This document shows positions 18,787 to 26,011 of a DNA stretch of 64,000 nt, piece by piece. The translations under genes were made by a program, and so were the position numbers. Each line of letters begins with the position of its first letter. Within the stretch, counting starts at the first letter, position 1. Source of the DNA: Leptospira sp. (GTDB lineage: Bacteria; Spirochaetota; Leptospiria; Leptospirales; Leptospiraceae); assembly GCA_009991425.1 (NCBI GenBank), contig JAACWH010000019.1, positions 62,001 to 126,000 of the forward strand, written 5' to 3'. Under the pieces are notes generated by a model. It had not been told where the DNA came from. It worked only from the letters and a program-made list of their open reading frames with translations, and ran no database searches.

Positions 18787-21213
18787 TTGAAACTTTCACT
18801 CAATTGGATTCAAGATTTTATTGATCTTTCAGATCTAAGTCTTGAGGATATCCTTCATAAAATCAATGCTTCCATCTGTGAGACAGAAGAAGCTGTTCCA
18901 TACTTGCCTCATCTTAAGACGATTGTCCCTGTCAAAATTTTATCCTTAGAAGCTCATCCTCAGGCTGATAAACTGCAAGTCGCAAAAGTAAGTGATGGAT
19001 TAACTGAAATCCAGATTGTTACTGGAGCAAAGAATGTATCGATTGGAGATATAGTCCCTCTAGCAACACCTGGTACAGTCTTAGGTGACAAGAAAATTGA
19101 GAAATCTATGCTGCGTTCCATAGAAAGTTCAGGCATGCTATGTTCTCAGAAAGAAATTTCTATAGGTGAAGATGATTCTGGAGTTTTTATTCTTGATTCA
19201 AGTTTCACTTTAGGTAAACCTTTTTCAGAAATTTTAAATACTGATGACATAATTATAGATATTGATAATAAATCTATTACCCATCGTCCAGATCTTTGGA
19301 GCCATTTTGGATTTGCCAGAGAGCTTGCTTCTCAATTCAAAAAACAGATAAAATTCAATCCACTCTTAGATGAGTCCTGGAATTCAAAACTTTTTACAAA
19401 TAAAGAATCATCATTCAAAATCAAGCAAAATGAAAATGTACATGGATATTACGTAAGTTCTATCCAAAATGTCAAAGTTGATAATTCAAATTGGAAGATT
19501 CAATCAAGATTACAACGTTGTGGGTTGAAATCCATATCCAATGTAGTGGATGTATCGAATTATCTACTATTGGAATGTGGTCAGCCAACGCATTTCTTTG
19601 ACCAAGATAAACTTCCTGGAAAAGAGTTCGAAGCATCTTTTGCAAAAGATAAAGAAAATTTTCCTTTGTTAGATGATACCAATCCAAGTCTTGAATCATC
19701 CATTCTCTTAATTCGTTCTGGTGGAAAGCCAGTTGCTATAGCGGGCGTAATGGGAGGAAAGGATTCTTCTGTTACTAAGGAAACACAAAATCTTGTTCTA
19801 GAATCTGCTGTGTTTAAACGAGAAGATGTTCGTAAATCAATAAGAAAGACTGGAATACGTTCTGATTCCTCCATCCGTTATGAAAAAGGTTTGGACTCTT
19901 CAACCTGTCTACCAGTAATCAGACGTGCGGTTCAATTGCTTAGAGAGAATGGTAGTGCAGATTGTACTGTAGATTTACCTTTTGGATTTGATCATAATAA
20001 ATCCAAAGAGGTTATTATAGTAACTACTGTTGAATTCATCCAAAGAAAATTAGGAAAGTCAATCAATGAAGAAGTCATTATAGAAATTTTAACACGATTG
20101 AATTTTCAAGTTTCACAAAAGGGAAATGGATCACTCGAAGTGAAAGTTCCATGGTTTCGCCAAAATTATGATGTTACTATACAGGAAGATTTAGTTGAGG
20201 AAATTGGAAGAACGATAGGATATGCTTCTATTGAAACGAAATCTTTAGAACTTGCCTTAGAAACTCCAATCCAGAATTCCATTCGAAGCCTTGAGCGTAA
20301 ATGTAAGTCTATCTTTTCATTAAAATTTGGTTACAATGAAGTATTCAATTATAGTTTTGCTTCACTTGAAGATGCTTCCTTTGAAGAAGATTTTTCAGAA
20401 AATGATATTGTTCGTCTACTAAATGAAATGCCTTCTGAACATTCCGTACTAAGAACTTCTATGTATCCTTCCATTCTTAGAAATGCAAAGGCAAATCAAG
20501 ATCGTTATGAATCTTTTGGTTTATTTGAAGTGGGAAGAACCTATGACAATAGAACTATAGACAATGACGGACTTCCTTTAGAAAATCGATTTCTTTCTTT
20601 TTTGAAAATGGAAGAAGGACGTTTGCAAAATGAGGATGTTTATAAGTTACAAGAAAGTTTGCTTGCCCTTAGAGAAAACCTAACAAAACTATTCAATCAA
20701 TTCGATCTTAGTGATTTAGAATGGAAAGTAGGTAATAGAAAGCATTTGCATCCCAATGCCTGCCTTGTGCTAAATTGGAAGGATAAGGAATTAGCTGAAT
20801 TAGGAATCTTACATAACCGCGAAGTAGATCATTTCGATTTGAGAAAGAGAGTTATAATTGGAAAAATCCACCTTTCCGTCTTTGATGAAGTCCTATCATC
20901 TTTAAAAGAGCCCTCTAAATTCATAAGTCCGTCTCAATTCCCACAAGGACAGTTAGACATATCCATTGTACTCGATAAAAATGCATCTACTTATGATTAT
21001 GCGAAATCCTTGCAAGATATTGGTATTTCTGAATTGGAAAAAGTTTGGGTTCATAATACTTTTTCAGGTGGGAATCTTGAAGAAGGAAAGGTCTCTGTAA
21101 CTTACAGAGTAAGTCTACTTCCCTACGAGAAGACTTTTACTCAGGAAAGACTCAAAGAGATCTCTGATAAAATGATAGAAGTGGCAAATGGTATGGGATA
21201 CAATCTCCGTTGA
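18787..21213 (+). CDS. pheT: phenylalanine-tRNA ligase beta subunit
   Basis: 808 residues, full length for PheT, which pairs with PheS to charge tRNA-Phe. The N-terminal EMAP-like tRNA-binding domain (about 40-150) is followed by B3/B4 editing domains, with the VVDVSNYLLLECGQPTHFFD block near 250. B5 follows, then the catalytic-like domain and the C-terminal anticodon-binding FDX-ACB domain (about 715-808). The start is TTG 18787, supported by AAGGGAG six bases upstream; no nearby ATG fits. pheS is not within the window, so the two subunit genes are not adjacent on the pheT side. Confidence 0.97.
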   Translation: MKLSLNWIQDFIDLSDLSLEDILHKINASICETEEAVPYLPHLKTIVPVKILSLEAHPQADKLQVAKVSDGLTEIQIVTGAKNVSIGDIVPLATPGTVLGDKKIEKSMLRSIESSGMLCSQKEISIGEDDSGVFILDSSFTLGKPFSEILNTDDIIIDIDNKSITHRPDLWSHFGFARELASQFKKQIKFNPLLDESWNSKLFTNKESSFKIKQNENVHGYYVSSIQNVKVDNSNWKIQSRLQRCGLKSISNVVDVSNYLLLECGQPTHFFDQDKLPGKEFEASFAKDKENFPLLDDTNPSLESSILLIRSGGKPVAIAGVMGGKDSSVTKETQNLVLESAVFKREDVRKSIRKTGIRSDSSIRYEKGLDSSTCLPVIRRAVQLLRENGSADCTVDLPFGFDHNKSKEVIIVTTVEFIQRKLGKSINEEVIIEILTRLNFQVSQKGNGSLEVKVPWFRQNYDVTIQEDLVEEIGRTIGYASIETKSLELALETPIQNSIRSLERKCKSIFSLKFGYNEVFNYSFASLEDASFEEDFSENDIVRLLNEMPSEHSVLRTSMYPSILRNAKANQDRYESFGLFEVGRTYDNRTIDNDGLPLENRFLSFLKMEEGRLQNEDVYKLQESLLALRENLTKLFNQFDLSDLEWKVGNRKHLHPNACLVLNWKDKELAELGILHNREVDHFDLRKRVIIGKIHLSVFDEVLSSLKEPSKFISPSQFPQGQLDISIVLDKNASTYDYAKSLQDIGISELEKVWVHNTFSGGNLEEGKVSVTYRVSLLPYEKTFTQERLKEISDKMIEVANGMGYNLR

Positions 21214-21244
21214 TTATCATTTACTATAAGTAGTGAAAATAATT

Positions 21245-21811
21245 ATGAACGAAATACCTTATTTTGAAAAAGCTTATATTCATGAAAAAGCAACTATTAT
21301 AGGAAATGTAGAATTTGCTTCATCTTGTTCCATTTGGCCTGGTGCAGTTCTGCGTGGAGATATGAATCGAATTGTCTTGGGTAAGGCAGTAAATATCCAA
21401 GATAATACTACCCTACATACCGATTCTAAAGGTTCAATTTCTATCGGTGACTGGACTTTAGTTGGTCATAATGCTATGCTCCATGGTTGTAAAATTGGAA
21501 GAGCCTGTCTTGTTGGTATAGGATCTATTCTGTTAGATGGTTGTGAGATTGGTGATGGAGCACAAATTACTGCTGGATGTATGATCCGTGGTGGTAAGAA
21601 AATTCCTCCTCGTTCCTTGGTTGTGAGCGATGGCAAGGATATAAAAATCTATCCAGCCAAGTCTAAACCTGAGATGACAATCGCTGGTTGTATAGAGTAC
21701 ATTCATTTGGCTAGACGAATTCAAAATTCAATATTTGGGCCATTTTCTCCTGAGGAAGAAAAAGAATTTATTCTCCAAGCAAAAACGATACTTTCTTCAC
21801 TTTCTATTTGA
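21245..21811 (+). CDS. gamma-carbonic anhydrase family hexapeptide-repeat protein
   Basis: 188 residues from ATG 21245; an in-frame GTG at 21233 is possible. A left-handed beta helix built of hexapeptide repeats covers most of the chain (GNVEFASSCSIWPGAVLRGD onward), ending in a C-terminal helix. The three zinc-ligand histidines of the gamma class are recognisable in NTTLHTD and VGHNAMLHGC. The protein is of the YrdA/PaaY type, in which carbonic anhydrase activity is often weak or untested. It follows pheT by 31 bases, so it may be read from the same transcript. Cytoplasmic. Confidence 0.9.
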   Translation: MNEIPYFEKAYIHEKATIIGNVEFASSCSIWPGAVLRGDMNRIVLGKAVNIQDNTTLHTDSKGSISIGDWTLVGHNAMLHGCKIGRACLVGIGSILLDGCEIGDGAQITAGCMIRGGKKIPPRSLVVSDGKDIKIYPAKSKPEMTIAGCIEYIHLARRIQNSIFGPFSPEEEKEFILQAKTILSSLSI

Positions 21812-21837
21812 TTCTCTATTACTTTTTCTTCAAATAC

Positions 21838-21884
21838 GGTGATATTTTCAAACTTTTGCAAGCTTTATTAAAAGCTATTTCACC
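21838..21884 (+). other. two-tier inverted repeat after the hexapeptide gene
   Basis: AGCTTT (21861-21866) pairs with AAAGCT (21871-21876) around a four-base loop. An outer GGTGA (21838-21842) can pair with TCACC (21880-21884). It lies 27 bases after the stop of the gamma-carbonic-anhydrase-like gene. There is no long T run, so it is at best a weak terminator or mRNA end structure. Confidence 0.3.
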
Positions 21885-21944
21885 AACTTAAGAATAATCA
21901 GAAATAGAAAATATTTTTGAATCAAAAATTATTACAAATTCTAG

Positions 21945-21975
21945 TTGCAATGATATATACCCTACCCAGTATAGT
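21945..21975 (+). promoter_or_regulatory. candidate promoter with overlapping CsoR-type operator
   Basis: TTGCAA (21945-21950) and TATAGT (21970-21975) form a weak promoter with a long 19-base spacer. Across it lies TATAC-CCTACCCA-GTATA (21956-21973), an inverted repeat with a C-rich centre. This layout recalls operators of CsoR/FrmR/CstR-type repressors, which sense metals, formaldehyde or persulfides. No such regulator gene is in the window. The gene controlled would be the DUF2892 gene 36 bases downstream. Confidence 0.35.
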
Positions 21976-22010
21976 ATCAGTTCTATGAAATTAATTTAAG
22001 GAGAATTATA

Positions 22011-22235
22011 ATGTTCATTGCAAATACAAAATCTTGGTATTTAGAAAGGTTCGTTTGGTTGATTGCCGGTGCTTTCATTCTAATTAGTTTAGGTCTTTCC
22101 AGGATTCATTCGGAATACTGGCTGATACTAACAGCTTTGGTGGGAATTAATTTAACTATACTTAGTATTACAGGATTTTGTCCTATGACTGTGATCCTGC
22201 ATAAACTGGGTGTGAAGTCAAAAACCAAGTCCTGA
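22011..22235 (+). CDS. DUF2892 (YgaP-like) small membrane protein
   Basis: 74 residues with two membrane segments (about 13-31 and 38-58) and the family look of DUF2892, including SITGFCPMTVILHKLG near the C-terminus with a conserved Cys-Pro. In YgaP-type proteins this domain is fused or linked to rhodanese domains and sulfur handling; here it stands alone. A strong ribosome binding site (AAGGAG) precedes the ATG at good spacing. A candidate promoter/operator lies upstream. The rhodanese-like protein at 56666 is far away, so no operon link exists. Confidence 0.88.
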   Translation: MFIANTKSWYLERFVWLIAGAFILISLGLSRIHSEYWLILTALVGINLTILSITGFCPMTVILHKLGVKSKTKS

Positions 22236-22352
22236 TTCGGAGTAGATTTTATTTTTCACATTGAAGTGAAATCATAAATCTAATAATAGGATTACTGAAT
22301 TGGAATTTTAGTCTACATTTTGTGGGCGCAACAAGAATGGATGGGAATTGAT

Positions 22353-22988
22353 TTACCTACAATCTGAGAAAGTCCTTTCGCGATCCTTATGAATACTTTG
22401 GAGCCTTACATTAGCTGAGGCTTGATTAAAATTAAAAAATGATTGGTCACAGCCTATTCGAATTGTATTACCACTTATAGTAGGGAAAAGACATGCAAAA
22501 AATGAATTAGTCTTGTTGTTTAATACTACTGGTCTTGTTGTATTCATCGGCCAAACATTAGGATTCGTCGAACTAGGCCTTTCTAGTTTAATTGTGAAAC
22601 TATTATTGTCTGTCTTTAAATCCAGAATATATGCAGAAATTATAGTATCCAGAGGTTCTGCTGGGAATGCAGGTAAACCATTTGCTGGAAGTTCCCTCAA
22701 GGTTATATCAATGATAAATGTAGGTAATAGGTTGACAGAATAATTTGATATATCTTTATAGCCTTCACTCGCTGTTAAGATTTCTTGTGTTCCTTTCAGT
22801 TGAACATCATTTAATGAATCTTCCAATAAGGTACCATTTCCAATTGTGTTGAATGAGCAATTTTCAGCCTCAGCTGATACAATTCGTTGAAGTAAAGCAA
22901 CTAGAAATAAATTCTCAGTTTTATCATCTTTCTCTTGGTAGCATGATGGAAAAAGTAGGATAATTATAAATAATACTGCTACTTTCAT
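22353..22988 (-). CDS. lipoprotein of unknown function, last gene of the HExxH-lipoprotein operon
   Basis: 211 residues from ATG 22988, chosen because the stop of the upstream gene ends just before it (TAAAATG) and the start gives a clean lipoprotein signal ending at LFPSC (Cys about 16). In-frame ATGs at 23003 and 23018 would overlap the upstream gene. The mature part has a few Cys residues and Pro-rich stretches (GLPAFPAEPLDTI). I recognise no domain. It is the seventh and last member of the minus-strand set starting at 29534. Its role is presumably at the envelope, which is inference. Confidence 0.7.
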   Translation of the reverse strand: MKVAVLFIIILLFPSCYQEKDDKTENLFLVALLQRIVSAEAENCSFNTIGNGTLLEDSLNDVQLKGTQEILTASEGYKDISNYSVNLLPTFIIDITLRELPANGLPAFPAEPLDTIISAYILDLKTDNNSFTIKLERPSSTNPNVWPMNTTRPVVLNNKTNSFFACLFPTISGNTIRIGCDQSFFNFNQASANVRLQSIHKDRERTFSDCR

Positions 22989-22989
22989 T

Positions 22990-23652
22990 TTAATTGATTG
23001 CATTGTATTTGATTCCATAGTTTAATTTTCCTTGTTTGATTGTTTCATAATAATTCATTTCTTTGACGGTCAGTCCAATTGTATTTAAGCAGTTTGACGA
23101 GGGATTTCCATGTAAGGCTAAAATCATCTTCCAGCCATGCAAGTCCGTTCGGTTTGCTTTATCCATAATTGCTATAAATGATTTGCTTTGGTTTCCAACC
23201 TTAGAACAATCTTGCCATAGTGAAACCGACCCTAAATTGGATGTAAAATCTGAGATTGCTTCTTTAGAATAAAAAGAATCTGGCGGATTGATTTCCAAAA
23301 CTTTACTTCTTACAAGGTCAATCGAACTAGAGCATACTGGAAAATTTAGATCATTTATATCAAGGTTTGATACTATTGAATTCTTAACATTTTCTGATGC
23401 TATATCAATAAATGATTCTTTCGAGCATTCATTATAATTTTCTTTTATACAAAAATATCCAACGTTATTGTTATTCTTAATAATACTTATCGTGCAACCT
23501 GTCCATGTCTTATAATCATTGGTATCCATTATACTTGAATTAGGAATTAGAGCCAAGATTGATTCTTGCTTCGGAATCTTTTCCTCAATACATCCAGACA
23601 GAAGAAGAAAGATTATGTGAAATAAAGGAATTCTTTTAAAATCTATACACAT
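22990..23652 (-). CDS. lipoprotein of unknown function
   Basis: 220 residues from ATG 23652; a TTG four codons upstream (23664) is also possible. The signal peptide ends at LLLSGC (Cys about 21), a strong lipobox. The mature chain is polar, with spaced Cys residues that could form disulfides. No known domain is recognised. The start overlaps the upstream gene by 17 bases and the stop is one base from the next start, so it is embedded in the seven-gene operon. Confidence 0.7.
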   Translation of the reverse strand: MCIDFKRIPLFHIIFLLLSGCIEEKIPKQESILALIPNSSIMDTNDYKTWTGCTISIIKNNNNVGYFCIKENYNECSKESFIDIASENVKNSIVSNLDINDLNFPVCSSSIDLVRSKVLEINPPDSFYSKEAISDFTSNLGSVSLWQDCSKVGNQSKSFIAIMDKANRTDLHGWKMILALHGNPSSNCLNTIGLTVKEMNYYETIKQGKLNYGIKYNAIN

Positions 23653-24361
23653 AATTGAATTCAATTTTATTTCCAGAATTTAATTCATTTACCTTAGAGT
23701 TGAACTGTTCAATACTCAGTTCTTCCCTTTTGTTTATATTCAAATCATTCCAATTGGAATCCTTACCAAAGCGGATATAGGCGATAACAGAACTACCTAT
23801 AAAGAAGCTAGTTGTTAAAAAGGTAGTAAAAATGAATTCACTATTTCTTTTACGAAAAGTTTCTTGTCTGGAAGATGAATTCAATCCAAAGAACGAATCA
23901 CCAAGCCTTTGGTTAGCTTGCAATGCAGAAGAATAAGTGAACAATGTCAATAGAAGAAATCCAATCTTAGCTGGTCTAACAAAATCATCATCCAAAAAAA
24001 AGTTTCCTTGATCTTGGTAATCATATTGGTAACGACTTCCTGCATTAAATTGGTAAATGGATTCAAATACAGAATTCCATCTAGAATTAGATCGAATAGA
24101 CTGGTAGTATTCTAAGTCTACAATCTCTTTTACATTACTCTTATAAATTGGAAAACCAATTTGATTGTTCCGAATAAAAATTCTATCATTATCTAAATCC
24201 ATGTATTCTGATGATAAACTATAGTTCTCCTTATAAAGTATAACTCCATTTTTAAATTTTTTATCTTCTGCAAGAATTGAATTTTCACTAAACAAATACA
24301 TTAGAGTGAATATCCAAAAGCAATACTTTACCAAACTATTGAACTTGAATCGATATTCCAT
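23636..24361 (-). CDS. envelope protein of unknown function with C-terminal membrane segments
   Basis: 241 residues. A signal peptide or anchor covers about 11-31 (ends ILAED). A polar region follows that reads like a short beta domain (KNGVILYKENYSLSS), then two hydrophobic segments at about 133-150 and 178-198 and a polar tail. No family recognised. The start overlaps the upstream gene by 34 bases; a TTG at codon 10 is a possible later start. The position inside the operon suggests a partner of the lipoproteins around it. Confidence 0.65.
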   Translation of the reverse strand: MEYRFKFNSLVKYCFWIFTLMYLFSENSILAEDKKFKNGVILYKENYSLSSEYMDLDNDRIFIRNNQIGFPIYKSNVKEIVDLEYYQSIRSNSRWNSVFESIYQFNAGSRYQYDYQDQGNFFLDDDFVRPAKIGFLLLTLFTYSSALQANQRLGDSFFGLNSSSRQETFRKRNSEFIFTTFLTTSFFIGSSVIAYIRFGKDSNWNDLNINKREELSIEQFNSKVNELNSGNKIEFNYVYRF

Positions 24362-24705
24362 ATTCTCACCTTATTGTCTTCCGTAATTTCCTCTAATCTC
24401 CAAATCTCTTTACCATCGATTATTGATTTATCAAATCTTTGAATTTTCATAGTTCTACCATTCAGGAAATCGGGAGGATGAGGTTTAATATAAACAACAG
24501 ATGTCGACGGTTCAATGATTCGTTTTTTTAGATTTACTGATTTACTAACAACTGAATCTAAACTTGCATCAACTTGAGTTGGTAGATTTACCTCCTCATT
24601 TTTATAATTATTTTGGTTCCATAATAAATATAATAATATGGAATTTAATATCGAAGAGATTAAAAACAGAAATAACCAAATTGATTTTATTCCAAAATTT
24701 CTCAT
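24328..24705 (-). CDS. small single-pass membrane protein of unknown function
   Basis: 125 residues. One transmembrane helix (about 8-29) is followed by a soluble part of about 95 residues, rich in Lys and Glu near the end. No known domain. The start ATG overlaps the stop of the membrane PilZ gene in the form ATGA, which implies translational coupling. With one anchor and a short extracytoplasmic or cytoplasmic tail it could be an accessory subunit of the PilZ membrane protein; this is inference. Confidence 0.65.
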   Translation of the reverse strand: MRNFGIKSIWLFLFLISSILNSILLYLLWNQNNYKNEEVNLPTQVDASLDSVVSKSVNLKKRIIEPSTSVVYIKPHPPDFLNGRTMKIQRFDKSIIDGKEIWRLEEITEDNKVRIWNIDSSSIVW

Positions 24706-25367
24706 AAATTTTCACTGATAGATAAAAAGGCAAAATCACCGTTGATTCGTGTTACCTTTCCCTGGATCTTAATTTTTGTGTCTTTGTCTGAATCGAATAG
24801 ATTCAACTCATCGAATAGTTCTAATCTTAAGCCATCGGGAATACGCAGAAGGATTCCATTAGGACTACGATTGATGGATTGAAATTCATCGCCTGATTCA
24901 GAGAAATATTTCTTTACCCATGGAATTCGATTGTTTCTTCTCCACCCTCTATGCTTTTCACTGGAAAAGTAAGGAGATCGTATATCTTTGTGCAAGATCC
25001 ATTGAACGAATGAAATCAAGACAAAACTTTGAAATAGTATTGAGAAGTTGATTCCTGTCGGATGATTCCATGTAATAATTGAATTGTAAATGAATAAACT
25101 CGAAGCATACAAAACCCATGAGATAAATGCCCACTTAACCTTAAATAGCAATCCCAGCGCAACAACGATGGGAAATACTAATAAAAGTGTCTTACAAGGA
25201 GTTAATACTAAAAAGAACCAATCCCATTGAAACCTAGACCATCCATACGGAAAAGTAAGGTGCAATAGATTGAATATAGGTGAGAGAAATAAGATTACAA
25301 CTATGAAGAGTATTCTCTTGGGTATGGATTTTAGTTTCCTCCAAAACTGACGACTTACTAGGGACAA
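24702..25367 (-). CDS. membrane-anchored PilZ domain protein (likely c-di-GMP receptor)
   Basis: 221 residues. Four hydrophobic segments occupy the first 125 residues. The C-terminal part (about 138-221) reads as a PilZ domain: RRNNR at about 142-146 fits the RxxxR motif and NRSPNG at about 165-170 fits [DN]xSxxG, so both c-di-GMP contact motifs are present in order. The chain then continues as strands to the end. It should place a c-di-GMP sensor on the cytoplasmic side of the inner membrane. It overlaps the PPC lipoprotein gene by 10 bases and the next gene by 4, within the seven-gene operon. Confidence 0.75.
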   Translation of the reverse strand: MSLVSRQFWRKLKSIPKRILFIVVILFLSPIFNLLHLTFPYGWSRFQWDWFFLVLTPCKTLLLVFPIVVALGLLFKVKWAFISWVLYASSLFIYNSIITWNHPTGINFSILFQSFVLISFVQWILHKDIRSPYFSSEKHRGWRRNNRIPWVKKYFSESGDEFQSINRSPNGILLRIPDGLRLELFDELNLFDSDKDTKIKIQGKVTRINGDFAFLSISENL

Positions 25368-26011
25368 GGTTCAAATTCTCCTGTAATTCGTAAGAAATTA
25401 AAATAGCTAATGTCTGTTATACTTGGTACATCATTCTTTAATAAAAATACATAAGAATTACCAGTATTACCAAGCAGATAATTCTCATTATGCAATAATT
25501 TCAAGTAAATAAAGTCTAGGTCTTTGATTAGTATTGTTCTTGCCTCATAAGTTTCTCCTTCTATCGGAATTTGGACAAGCTGGTTTGATTCTATAAATGC
25601 ATTTACTGCTTCCGGATTTCTGGAATCGTAAAGAGTTCCAGATTCTGACTCCAATAGAATGTGGTAAAATTCTGACTGACGAGTAAAATGACTCAAGGAT
25701 ATTCTTTGATTTCGAAAAGATACTTTATAATAATCAATATCCTCTTGCGGATAAATTATACTACTGATAGAATTAGTATATGGAGGATCTTTAAATGTAT
25801 CATCCAAACAATAGGCTTTCTCTTTTGTATTATTGGGTTCAAAGGAATTCTTTCGATCTTGATCGATAATATACAGATAAGATAAAATGGGAATTGCATC
25901 TTTGGAATCCCGTGGAGGTCGATTGCAAGATATATCCGTAAAGTTACAAAAAAAAAATAAAAAGGAGACTAATACGATAAGTTTTTTAGTTGCTCTTGAT
26001 AAAGTATTCAA
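25358..26011 (-). CDS. PPC-domain-like lipoprotein
   Basis: 217 residues from TTG 26011. This start is chosen because AGGAG and AAAGGA lie directly upstream; the only ATG (26047) would lie 62 bases inside the preceding gene. The signal peptide leads to TDISC (Cys about 29), a plausible lipobox. The mature part begins with FEPNNTKEKAYCL and then IYPQEDIDYYKVSF. This EPNN...D.DYYK arrangement is typical of bacterial pre-peptidase C-terminal (PPC) domains found beside secreted proteases. It follows the HExxH lipoprotein gene with a 26-base overlap, which fits a paired role. The assignment to PPC is by eye. Confidence 0.7.
   Translation of the reverse strand: MNTLSRATKKLIVLVSFLFFFCNFTDISCNRPPRDSKDAIPILSYLYIIDQDRKNSFEPNNTKEKAYCLDDTFKDPPYTNSISSIIYPQEDIDYYKVSFRNQRISLSHFTRQSEFYHILLESESGTLYDSRNPEAVNAFIESNQLVQIPIEGETYEARTILIKDLDFIYLKLLHNENYLLGNTGNSYVFLLKNDVPSITDISYFNFLRITGEFEPCP

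Noticed and set aside
22254..22271. TTTCAC/GTGAAA hairpin after the DUF2892 gene as terminator
   Set aside because: Only six pairs and no T run on either strand.
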